Source: an uncultured Mucilaginibacter sp. (GTDB taxonomy: Bacteria > Bacteroidota > Bacteroidia > Sphingobacteriales > Sphingobacteriaceae). Taken from it: a stretch of 64,000 bases of DNA. Below are positions 8,868 to 15,945 of the stretch, piece by piece. The notes below the pieces were generated by a model. That model saw nothing but the letters and a program-made list of their open reading frames with translations. It was not told the origin of the DNA and searched no databases. The position numbers were made by a program, and so were the translations under genes. How positions within the stretch are numbered: position 1 is the stretch's first letter; each line of letters starts with the position of its first letter. The stretch covers positions 248,001 through 312,000 of the forward strand of contig CAJYJH010000065.1 in assembly GCA_913775265.1 (NCBI GenBank). Reading direction: 5' to 3'.

Positions 8868-10265
8868 ATGAATCGCAGATTATTCATACAGCGCTCCTTG
8901 GTCCTTACAGGTGCGTTAACTTTAAAATTCAGAAATATTTTTGCCCGCAATAAGCGCGCAGCTACAGTTACCGGTAAGGTAACTGCTGCCGGAAAACCGC
9001 TGGCTAATGTGTTAATATCAGATGGTTTTAGCATTGTGCCTACAGGCAAAGACGGCAGCTATCAACTTACGCCCGACGCTAAAGCCGAGTTTGTATTTAT
9101 CAGCATTCCGTCGGGTTATGAGTTCCCGCATAAAGATTATTTGGCTAAGCATTATCGCCGTTTAAGTGAAGGCAGTAGCTTTGACTTTAATCTGGTGCCA
9201 TTAAAAAAGAATGATAGCAAACACAACTTCATTGTATGGGCCGACCCGCAGGTCCGCAACAAAAAAGACGTTGAAAAAATGATGGCCCAATCGGTGCCTG
9301 ATACTCAAAAAACGGTAGTCAGCTTGAAAGGCGAGTTATTACATGGTATTGGCGTGGGCGATTTAGCCTGGGATAACCTGGAGCTTTTTGCTGATTACAA
9401 TGCTGCGGTTAAGCAGATCGGTATTCCGTTTTTCCAAGGTTTAGGTAACCACGATATGGATTACCGCCAAGGCGGCGACGAAACTTCGGATCGTACCTTT
9501 AAGAAAACTTATGGGCCGACGTATTACTCCTACAATCGTGGACGTGCCCATTATGTAATGATGGATGACGTACGTTATCTGGGCCGCGAGCGTGAGTACG
9601 ATGGTTACATCACCGAAGAACAACTTAACTGGCTGGCCAAAGATTTGCAATATGTTAAAAAGGATGATTTGCTCATTATCTGTCTGCACATACCGGTTTA
9701 CGACCAAGTGAAGAACAACCAGGATTTATACAAATTGTTAAGGCCGTTTAAAAACGTGCACATTATGTCGGGCCATACCCATTATAATGCTAACCATATT
9801 GATGGCAACATTTACGAGCACAACCACGGCACCGTATGTGGTGCGTGGTGGACTGGCCCGATCTGCGAAGACGGCACTCCGCGCGGATACGGCGTTTACA
9901 CCGTTGAAGGTAATCAACTGAAATGGTACTATAAATCAATGGAGAGCGATAAAAATAATCAGTTATCCTTACACATTGATGAGCAGAAAAAACTGGTAGC
10001 TAACGTTTACAATTGGGATCCGCAATGGAAAGTAGAATACTGGCTGGACGGAAAATATAAAGGCATTTTGAAAAATGAACCGGGCATGGACCCCATGGCA
10101 GTAAAATTGTACCTGGGTGATAAATTACCTGCCGGTCGTACCTTCCCTGAACCGAAAACTACCGATCATATTTTTGCAGCGCAACTAAATAATAATGTTA
10201 AAAGCGTAAAAGTAGTAGCTACTGATCGCTTTGGCGACAAATATGAGCGTGAAATGAGCGTTTAA
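8868..10265 (+). CDS. Secreted calcineurin-like metallophosphoesterase with N- and C-terminal accessory domains
   Basis: The 465-residue product has an export signal with an Arg-rich start (MNRRLFIQRSLVLTGALTL), possibly Tat-like. Residues about 30-115 form a MetallophosN-type beta domain (VTGKVTAAGKPLANVLISDG). The catalytic phosphoesterase core shows WADPQVRN, GDLAWDN, GNHDMDY and SGHTHYNAN, i.e. the D, GD, GNHD and GHTH metal ligand motifs; the first motif is D-P-Q rather than the common D-x-H. A C-terminal MetallophosC-type beta domain starts near residue 330. The family hydrolyses phosphomono- or diesters. With the SusCD genes upstream and GDPD downstream it probably releases phosphate from imported or surface-bound organophosphate. 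Confidence 0.9.
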   Translation: MNRRLFIQRSLVLTGALTLKFRNIFARNKRAATVTGKVTAAGKPLANVLISDGFSIVPTGKDGSYQLTPDAKAEFVFISIPSGYEFPHKDYLAKHYRRLSEGSSFDFNLVPLKKNDSKHNFIVWADPQVRNKKDVEKMMAQSVPDTQKTVVSLKGELLHGIGVGDLAWDNLELFADYNAAVKQIGIPFFQGLGNHDMDYRQGGDETSDRTFKKTYGPTYYSYNRGRAHYVMMDDVRYLGREREYDGYITEEQLNWLAKDLQYVKKDDLLIICLHIPVYDQVKNNQDLYKLLRPFKNVHIMSGHTHYNANHIDGNIYEHNHGTVCGAWWTGPICEDGTPRGYGVYTVEGNQLKWYYKSMESDKNNQLSLHIDEQKKLVANVYNWDPQWKVEYWLDGKYKGILKNEPGMDPMAVKLYLGDKLPAGRTFPEPKTTDHIFAAQLNNNVKSVKVVATDRFGDKYEREMSV

Positions 10266-10287
10266 ATTGCATATATCTCTTAATACC

Positions 10288-10375
10288 CGTGTTGCCATTC
10301 GGACGACAATTGAGGCGGTTACCACCGGGACATAACCAGTAACAAACACCTCAATTTAACCTGAATGGCAACATG
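10288..10375. repeat. Nested inverted repeat between phosphoesterase and GDPD genes
   Basis: The outer arms GTTGCCATTC (10291-10300) and GAATGGCAAC (10363-10372) are perfect and extend to 13 pairs with one G-T. An inner pair AATTGAGG (10308-10315) / CCTCAATT (10349-10356) and an innermost GGTTA/TAACC (10317-10337) nest inside it. No T-run follows the outer stem, so a simple terminator is unlikely. It could be a 5' leader structure for GDPD, a processed RNA element or a small dispersed palindromic repeat. Confidence 0.75.
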
Positions 10376-10389
10376 CCGTTTATAATAAA

Positions 10390-11289
10390 ATGAAAAAATT
10401 AGCTTACTTAACGCTTGCCGGCTTGTTAACTACCACAAGCATCATGGCACAAAAAGCAAAATTATCAGCACCAGCATTTCCTGCATTTGATACGGAGGCT
10501 CATCGCGGTGGGCGCGGCTTACAGCCAGAAAACACCATTCCTGCCATGCTGAACGCGCTGAAACTTGGCGTTACTACGCTGGAGATGGATACGCATATAA
10601 CAGCCGATGATAAAGTTGTTCTTTCGCATGATGATGCTTTTAATCCGCTGTTTGCCTTAACTCCCGAAGGAAAGGAATTACCTAAAGAGGATGCCCATCG
10701 ATACGCCATTTATAAAATGCCTTACGCTGAGATTGCTCGTTTTGATGTGGGTTCTAAGCTCTATGATAAGTTTCCGCAACAACAAAAACTTAAAGCGTAT
10801 ATTCCTTTACTGGGCGATGTGATTGATAGTGTACAGCATTTCCTGAAAGCCAATAAAAAGCCGCAGGTATTTTATAACATCGAAACCAAAAGCAATCCCA
10901 AAAACGATAACGTTTACAACCCCGAACCTGAGGAATTTGTAAACCTGTTGATGGCGGTTATCCAAAGCAAAAAGATAACGCCTTACGTAATCATTCAATC
11001 TTTTGATAAACGTACGTTACAGGTATTACACCGAAAGTATCCGCAGGTTAAAACATCTTACTTGGTCGATAAAGGTACTCTTACTGATAACATTAAAGAT
11101 TTGGGTTTTACGCCTGACATCTATAGTCCAGCTTATAAGTTAGTAAATGCAGACTTAGTGAAAGCGTGCCATGATCAAAATCTTAAGATCATTCCATGGA
11201 CGGTCAATATGTCTGAAGAGATTGGCGCGTTGAAGCAGTTAGGCGTAGATGGTATCATATCAGATTATCCGAATCTGTTAGTAAAATAA
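10390..11289 (+). CDS. Glycerophosphodiester phosphodiesterase (GDPD)
   Basis: This 299-residue protein has a cleavable signal peptide (MKKLAYLTLAGLLTTTSIMAQ), so it should act in the periplasm. The GDPD TIM barrel is clear: HRGGRGLQPENT (first catalytic His and the PENT motif), LEMDTHITADDKVVLSHDD (metal-binding Glu and Asp and the second catalytic His), ETKSNP, and a C-terminal PWTVN / DGIISDYP. The enzyme cleaves glycerophosphodiesters, such as deacylated phospholipids, to glycerol-3-phosphate and an alcohol. It follows the calcineurin gene after a structured 124-base gap and fits an organophosphate-scavenging locus. Confidence 0.93.
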   Translation: MKKLAYLTLAGLLTTTSIMAQKAKLSAPAFPAFDTEAHRGGRGLQPENTIPAMLNALKLGVTTLEMDTHITADDKVVLSHDDAFNPLFALTPEGKELPKEDAHRYAIYKMPYAEIARFDVGSKLYDKFPQQQKLKAYIPLLGDVIDSVQHFLKANKKPQVFYNIETKSNPKNDNVYNPEPEEFVNLLMAVIQSKKITPYVIIQSFDKRTLQVLHRKYPQVKTSYLVDKGTLTDNIKDLGFTPDIYSPAYKLVNADLVKACHDQNLKIIPWTVNMSEEIGALKQLGVDGIISDYPNLLVK

Positions 11290-11356
11290 ATCGCTCTATA
11301 CCGTGCAGTGGAAGATATAGTATTTATCTATCACTGTATATAGTCTATTATCGCTA

Positions 11357-11379
11357 CTACTGTAAGTCATTTACAGTAG
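11357..11379. terminator. Hairpin downstream of GDPD (weak terminator candidate)
   Basis: CTACTGTAA (11357-11365) pairs perfectly with TTACAGTAG (11371-11379) around GTCAT. It is not followed by a T-run. An imperfect longer repeat (CTATA and CAGTG against CACTG and TATAG, about 11295-11344) precedes it, so the whole gap is structured. Confidence 0.45.
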
Positions 11380-11405
11380 AGAATAACTTATAGAAAGAAT
11401 AATAA

Positions 11406-12599
11406 TTGCTATCGCCCGAACAATTAATTAGCTTAGCACTTGTGCAGTTGATTAGTTCAGACAAATTTAGCCTTCTAAAAATAAGCTTCTTCGTTTTTAG
11501 AATTATTGGTATGTCTGCTTGTCAGCAGTCAGGGGCTAAATCCAAATCGGCAAATGTTACTATCAAAACCGCTGCTGTTAAAGCGCCTACCTGCTGCGAG
11601 TCGAATATTCCTGCACGGTTTGGCAAAGTAAAACTGGAGCAGCCACAGGATGTGCAAACCGGCGTTTTAGCCGATCACCGTGGTATGGTGTGGATTAATG
11701 GTGGCACGTATGCTATGGGGGGCGATAACTCCCAAGCTTCGACTGATGAATATCCCAAACACCAGGTAACGGTTAACGGTTTCTGGATGGATGCCACGGA
11801 AGTAACCAATGCTCAGTTTGCCGAATTTATAAGGGCGACAAAGTATATTACCACTGCCGAAAAAAAGCCCGACTGGAACGAACTGAAAAAGCAACTCCCA
11901 CCCGGCACACCTAAACCACCCGACAGTCTACTGGTGGCGGCCTCGCTTGTTTTTAAGCCAACAGCTAATGAAGTGGATCTGAGCGACTACAGCCAATGGT
12001 GGGCTTGGCAGAAAGGTGCCGACTGGCAGCACCCGCAAGGGCCGGGCAGCAGTATTAAAGGTAAAGACAATTACCCAGTAACACAATTATCCTGGTACGA
12101 TGCACAAGCCTATTGCAAATGGGCCGGTAAACGCCTGCCCACCGAGGCTGAATGGGAGTGGGCAGCCCGTGGCGGGCAAGCCAATAAAATCTATCCGTGG
12201 GGCAACGAGCCCGTAACCTCTGGTGCTGCAAAAGCCAATATTTGGGAGGGAAGCTTTCCATATAAAAACACGCTGCACGATAAATTTTATCGCACTGCAC
12301 CGGTTAAATCTTTTAAACCCAACGGCTATGGCCTTTATGACATGGCCGGAAATGTGTGGGAGTGGTGCAACGACTATTATAACGAAACTTACTACCAGCA
12401 GAGTCCTGCTAAAAATCCGCAAGGCCCCAACCAAAGTTATGACCCGCAGGAACCCCAAGCTGTTAAACGGGTAATACGGGGTGGTTCTTTTTTGTGCAAC
12501 GATAGCTATTGCTCAGGTTTCCGGGTAGCACGCCGCATGAAAAGCACTGAAGATAGTGGCATGGAGCATTTAGGTTTCAGGTGTGTTCAGGATAAATAA
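11406..12599 (+). CDS. Formylglycine-generating enzyme family protein (SUMF1/FGE)
   Basis: The SUMF1 domain spans about residues 90-397, with WINGGTYAMGGD, PVTQLSWYDAQAYCKWAGKR, LPTEAEWEWAARGG and a C-terminal RGGSFLCNDSYCSGFR. The last segment carries both cysteines of the C-x4-C pair that binds copper and oxidises sulfatase cysteine to formylglycine in true FGEs, so this member looks catalytically competent rather than a structural SUMF1 relative. The N-terminus is odd: the first ATG gives a weak leader, and a lipobox-like GMSAC sits near residue 38. A GTG or TTG start about 12-14 codons in would give a more normal lipoprotein signal, so the start is uncertain. No sulfatase lies in the window. 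Confidence 0.88.
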   Translation: MLSPEQLISLALVQLISSDKFSLLKISFFVFRIIGMSACQQSGAKSKSANVTIKTAAVKAPTCCESNIPARFGKVKLEQPQDVQTGVLADHRGMVWINGGTYAMGGDNSQASTDEYPKHQVTVNGFWMDATEVTNAQFAEFIRATKYITTAEKKPDWNELKKQLPPGTPKPPDSLLVAASLVFKPTANEVDLSDYSQWWAWQKGADWQHPQGPGSSIKGKDNYPVTQLSWYDAQAYCKWAGKRLPTEAEWEWAARGGQANKIYPWGNEPVTSGAAKANIWEGSFPYKNTLHDKFYRTAPVKSFKPNGYGLYDMAGNVWEWCNDYYNETYYQQSPAKNPQGPNQSYDPQEPQAVKRVIRGGSFLCNDSYCSGFRVARRMKSTEDSGMEHLGFRCVQDK

Positions 12600-12678
12600 G
12601 AACTGAAATTGGATTATAGCCTAATCATTCGTCAATCAAAAAAGAACTGTTAACCGAAATGAATTAATTAAGGCTGCG

Positions 12679-12686
12679 TATCTTTG
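12679..12686 (+). promoter_or_regulatory. -7 element TATCTTTG directly before the rRNA methyltransferase
   Basis: TATCTTTG matches the Bacteroidota -7 consensus TAnnTTTG and ends 5 bases before the ATG at 12692. Transcription would start at or next to the start codon, giving a leaderless or nearly leaderless mRNA. No clear -33 TTTG is seen. Confidence 0.55.
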
Positions 12687-12691
12687 CTGCT

Positions 12692-13879
12692 ATGGTTGAA
12701 GTGATCCTGAAGAAAGGAAAAGAGAAAGCAGTGCTGCAACGCCACCCCTGGGTATTTTCGGGCGCTATTGAGCGTGTGAAAGGTAAACCTGCTAATGGCG
12801 ATGTGGTTAAGCTGATTGATGCGCAGGGCCGTTTTATGGCTTACGGTTTTTACAATGATCAATCGCGTGTTGCCTTACGCTTGCTGGAGTGGGATGAAAA
12901 CACCGATATCAACGACGACTGGTTTAGGCAAAAAGTGGCTACCGCAGTAGAGAGCCGGAGTTTCGTGTTGCAGTCGGGCCAAACTAATACCTGCCGCCTT
13001 ATTTTTAGCGAAGCTGACTACCTGCCGGGATTAATTGTAGATAAATATGCTGACTATCTTTCATTGCAGATCCTGACTTCGGGCATCCAAAAAAACATAA
13101 GCGTCATTATTGATGAGCTACAGCGATTACTGCAACCCAAAGGTATTTACGATAAAAGCGATGCCTCTTCGCGTGCTCACGAAGGCTTGGAAACCACCAA
13201 CGAAGTTTTAGCCGGCAACCCACCGCCGGAACTGGTTGAAGTGAAAGAAAACGGACTGACTTACGGTATCAACATTGCCGAGGGCCAAAAATCAGGCTTT
13301 TACTGCGACCAACGCGATAACCGCCATATTTTAGCTAACCATGCCGCAGGTAAAAAAGTGCTTGATTGTTTTTGCTATACCGGCGGCTTTACGCTTAACA
13401 GCTTACAACAAGGTGCGGCATCAGTAACCAGTGTGGATAGCTCGGCATTGGCTATTGATACCCTGAAGAAAAACATTGCGCTTAACGGGCTCGATGAAAA
13501 TAAACACCGTGCTGTACAATCGGACGTAAACAAACAGCTACGCCGCTTTAAAGAGGAAGGCGAAACATTCGATATAATTGTACTCGACCCACCTAAATAC
13601 GCCCCATCACGTTCGGCGCTCGACCGGGCTTCCAGAGCTTACAAAGATTTAAACCGCATTGCCATGCTGCTGCTTAACAAAGGCGGGCTATTAGCTACTT
13701 ATTCCTGCTCGGGTGCAATGGATATTGATACTTTTAAACAGGTATTAGCCTGGGCTGCATTAGATGCCGGCAAGCAAGTGCAGTTTATTTACCAGTTCTG
13801 CCAACCCGAAGATCATCCTGTACGTGCTTCTTTCCCTGAGGGGGAATATTTAAAAGGAATATTGTGTAGGGTTATATAG
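12692..13879 (+). CDS. Class I SAM-dependent rRNA methyltransferase (RlmI-like)
   Basis: The 395-residue protein has an N-terminal PUA RNA-binding domain (LQRHPWVFSGAIERVKGKP), a central EEHEE-like linker, and a C-terminal Rossmann methyltransferase with KKVLDCFCYTGGFTLN (SAM-binding motif I), VTSVDSSALAI (motif II) and IIVLDPPKYAPS (catalytic motif IV, DPPK). This is the layout of RlmI/YccW, which methylates C5 of a cytosine in 23S rRNA; length agrees with the family. A DUF559 nuclease gene surrounded by palindromic repeats lies just downstream on the same strand. The methyltransferase call is firm; the target base is inferred. Confidence 0.92.
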   Translation: MVEVILKKGKEKAVLQRHPWVFSGAIERVKGKPANGDVVKLIDAQGRFMAYGFYNDQSRVALRLLEWDENTDINDDWFRQKVATAVESRSFVLQSGQTNTCRLIFSEADYLPGLIVDKYADYLSLQILTSGIQKNISVIIDELQRLLQPKGIYDKSDASSRAHEGLETTNEVLAGNPPPELVEVKENGLTYGINIAEGQKSGFYCDQRDNRHILANHAAGKKVLDCFCYTGGFTLNSLQQGAASVTSVDSSALAIDTLKKNIALNGLDENKHRAVQSDVNKQLRRFKEEGETFDIIVLDPPKYAPSRSALDRASRAYKDLNRIAMLLLNKGGLLATYSCSGAMDIDTFKQVLAWAALDAGKQVQFIYQFCQPEDHPVRASFPEGEYLKGILCRVI

Positions 13880-13900
13880 AGAATTGATTGTGCAATTTCC

Positions 13901-13930
13901 ATTCCTCCCTCGAGAGGGCAGGGAGGGGTT
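13901..13930. repeat. GC-rich palindromic repeat, left copy at the DUF559 gene
   Basis: The 30-base copy matches the reverse complement of 14392-14421 at 26 of 30 positions by eye. It contains its own hairpin, CCTCCCT (13904-13910) with AGGGAGG (13920-13926). It lies 22 bases after the methyltransferase stop and before the chosen DUF559 start. Confidence 0.8.
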
Positions 13931-13952
13931 TAGCGAACATAAATTAAAACTT

Positions 13953-14378
13953 ATGCCTAAAATCATCCCATACAACCCTAAACTTTTGCCATTAGCTAAA
14001 AAGCTAAGACAAAATATGACCTATGGTGAGGTTTTGCTTTGGAATGAATTGAAGCAAAATAAGTTGTTAGGTTTCGATTTTGACAGACAGTGCTGCATTG
14101 ATAAGTATATTGTAGATTTCTATTGCAAGAACTTGATGCTTGCCATTGAAGTAGACGGACTTTCACACCACCATGAAGATGCTTTTATAAAAGATAATCA
14201 TCGACAGGCAAAATTAGAAAGCTTCGGCATCACTGTTATCCGCTTCACTGAGGCGGAGGTGAAGCACGATCTGCTGAATGTATTACGAACAATTGAAGCG
14301 ACAGTTATTGACCTAATTAAATCTAAAAATAGCATCAAGTTGCCGGATGGGTTTGATAAGCAATTATTGGAAAATTAA
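13953..14378 (+). CDS. DUF559 domain protein (Vsr-like endonuclease fold)
   Basis: I start at the ATG at 13953, giving 141 residues, because the upstream part of the track ORF (from 13884) only translates the palindromic repeat (FLPREGREGF). The DUF559 pattern is complete: GEVLLWNELKQ, DFDRQCCIDKYIVDFYC, LAIEVDGLSHHHEDAF, HRQAKLESFGITVIRF. The conserved Glu, Asp, the Glu of EVDG and His fit a PD-(D/E)xK/Vsr-like nuclease core. Its biological role is not established; such genes are scattered singly in many bacteria. It is clearly related to the domain fused to TruB at 43.4 kb, although the two differ at most positions. Confidence 0.85.
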   Translation: MPKIIPYNPKLLPLAKKLRQNMTYGEVLLWNELKQNKLLGFDFDRQCCIDKYIVDFYCKNLMLAIEVDGLSHHHEDAFIKDNHRQAKLESFGITVIRFTEAEVKHDLLNVLRTIEATVIDLIKSKNSIKLPDGFDKQLLEN

Positions 14379-14391
14379 CTTATCGATTTAT

Positions 14392-14421
14392 AACCCCTCC
14401 CTGCCCTCCCCAAGGAGGGAT
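14392..14421. repeat. GC-rich palindromic repeat, right copy at the DUF559 gene
   Basis: AACCCCTCCCTGCCCTCCCC begins this 30-base copy. It is inverted relative to the copy at 13901 (26 of 30) and to the copy at 14472 (27 of 30). It begins 13 bases after the DUF559 stop and could also act as its terminator. Confidence 0.8.
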
Positions 14422-14471
14422 TTGATTTCACTTCAAATATTAATGTCTTATTTTATATCTAGGAGCTGTTC

Positions 14472-14501
14472 AACCCTCCTTGGGGAGAGCAGGGACGGGT
14501 T
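14472..14501. repeat. GC-rich palindromic repeat, third copy
   Basis: This copy is inverted relative to 14392-14421 with 27 of 30 positions matching. The pair flanks an AT-rich 50-base spacer, so the two would fold into one long hairpin in RNA. It lies 26 bases beyond the GH43 stop codon, between two convergent genes. Confidence 0.8.
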
Positions 14502-14527
14502 TAGCTTCATTTAAATATAAACCAGCC

Positions 14528-15538
14528 TTACTTCGCTTTTTTAACCCCTTCCGTGGTCATCATTACCCGTTTAATGGTACCATCTGTATTATAATACAAA
14601 TAATCAATACATACCGAACGGTGGTAACTTCCGGCGTCGGGCGTTAAGGCTCCATTGTGATAAATAAAGTAATCTTTGCCTTTAAAGTTAATGATAGCCT
14701 GGTGGTTGGTGTTAGAGTTACCGGCAATCTCATTAATTATACCCTTATACTGCCACGGGCCATTAATACTGCGACTCATGACATAGCAAATCTTCTCCGG
14801 AAATTCGCTGGCATAAGATAGATAATACCAGCCGTTGCGCTTATGTATCCATGGGGCTTCGGTATAGCGCGGTAGGCCTGTAATGGTTTGTATAGGGCCG
14901 TCCAGATCAACCATGTTGCTTTTCAATTTAACATAATGGGCGGTGGTATTGCCCCAAAACAGGTAGGCCTGTCCGTCATCGTCAATAAAAACCGAAGGGT
15001 CAATATCATCCCAGCTAATTTTAGCTTCGGTAGTCATATCGTTAGTGATGATGGCCGAACCACGGGCATCTTTAAACGGGCCAATAGGGCTGTCGGCTAC
15101 GGCCACACCAATAGCTTTGCCGTGGATGGTTTTATGCTCGACAGCTACATACCAGTAAAACTTGCCATTACGCTCAATCACCTGCGATGCCCAGGCATCA
15201 CCTTTCGCCCAGGCAAAATCGGCCGCTTTAAGCGGGCAGGGGTGTTCGGTCCAGGTTATCATATCCGGTGACGAAAAGCACAACCAATCGTGCATCACGT
15301 AACGGGCTTGCGCTTTGGGTGCTTCATCATGCCCGGTATATAGGTAAACTTTTCCTTTATACACCATGGCACCCGGATCGGCCGTGTATTTGTGTTTGAT
15401 GATAGGGTTGCCTTCGGCGTGTATAACCGTATCGGTTAAAGGCTGAATAGGATTGCCGGTGTAGCTGCCGGTAAACAAGCCTGCTATCCCTAATAATAAA
15501 AAAGATGCTTTAAAGGTAAGTAAGTATACGTTACTCAT
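14528..15538 (-). CDS. Glycoside hydrolase family 43 protein
   Basis: The 336-residue enzyme has a signal peptide or N-terminal anchor and a five-bladed beta-propeller with the three GH43 acids: Asp in TADPGAMVY (general base), Asp in DIDPSVFID (pKa modulator) and Glu in YTEAPWIHK (general acid). GH43 enzymes remove alpha-L-arabinose or beta-D-xylose, sometimes galactose, from plant glycans. There is no C-terminal carbohydrate-binding domain. It is divergent from the GH2-rhaM-GH106 genes across a 407-base gap and is probably coregulated with them. The subfamily and substrate cannot be fixed from sequence alone. Confidence 0.92.
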   Translation of the reverse strand: MSNVYLLTFKASFLLLGIAGLFTGSYTGNPIQPLTDTVIHAEGNPIIKHKYTADPGAMVYKGKVYLYTGHDEAPKAQARYVMHDWLCFSSPDMITWTEHPCPLKAADFAWAKGDAWASQVIERNGKFYWYVAVEHKTIHGKAIGVAVADSPIGPFKDARGSAIITNDMTTEAKISWDDIDPSVFIDDDGQAYLFWGNTTAHYVKLKSNMVDLDGPIQTITGLPRYTEAPWIHKRNGWYYLSYASEFPEKICYVMSRSINGPWQYKGIINEIAGNSNTNHQAIINFKGKDYFIYHNGALTPDAGSYHRSVCIDYLYYNTDGTIKRVMMTTEGVKKAK

Positions 15539-15945
15539 TGCGGAAATATGGTTTTTAAATAATTGGTTAGCAGAAGTTAGTTTTGACAGCGTAATTAAAT
15601 GCTTTCGATTGCTGTCCCAAAACTAATTAATCGTTTCAAGACAACTTACTGATGTATCATCTTCCGCCAAAAATGCAAATATTGTATAAAAATGTTACTG
15701 GCAAAACATGATGGTTCAGGATAGATGAATTTACCTGAGTAAGTACATTGTGCTCCAAAACCAATTATAATACTTACAGTAAAATAAACACACATTGCTT
15801 TAGTCTATTTTGTACCAGTAGGATGCATGAAATCAGAAAATGACTGATGTAACCGACAGGGCATTAATTGATAAAAAAGTATAATGTAATCAGAGCAATG
15901 ATGAATGGCCATTTAGGCCACGCAATAGCTCTTATATAACCGCCT
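15539..15945. other. Divergent intergenic region between the GH43 and GH2 genes
   Basis: The 407-base AT-rich gap should hold both promoters. It contains an inverted repeat (15577-15626; TTAGTTTTGACAGC against GCTGTCCCAAAACTAA, two-base bulge) close to the GH43 side and a small one (TGGCC-5-GGCCA, 15906-15920) close to the GH2 start. I see no ORF and no RNA gene. Confidence 0.5.
15577..15626. repeat. Inverted repeat in the GH43/GH2 divergent promoter region
   Basis: TTAGTTTTGACAGC (15577-15590) pairs with GCTGTCCCAAAACTAA (15611-15626), leaving two unpaired Cs. It lies 39 bases upstream of the GH43 start and may be an operator or a structure in the GH43 leader. Confidence 0.6.

Larger units (their letters stand above)
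13901..14501 (+). mobile_element. Putative DUF559-palindrome element downstream of rlmI
   Basis: The unit consists of a DUF559 nuclease gene and three copies of a palindromic GC-rich repeat (13901, 14392, 14472). Repeats one and two are inverted relative to each other around the gene, and repeats two and three are inverted around a gene-free 50-base spacer. No transposase and no clear target-site duplication are seen. That this is mobile is inferred from the repeat pattern and its likeness to the truB insertion. Confidence 0.5.

Noticed and set aside
12087-12458. 123-codon minus-strand ORF inside the FGE gene
   Set aside because: It is a shadow of the SUMF1 frame with no independent motif.
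13904-14501. CRISPR-like array from repeated GC blocks
   Set aside because: Only three copies, in alternating orientation, with unequal spacing and a gene between; the pattern is that of inverted repeats around a DUF559 gene.
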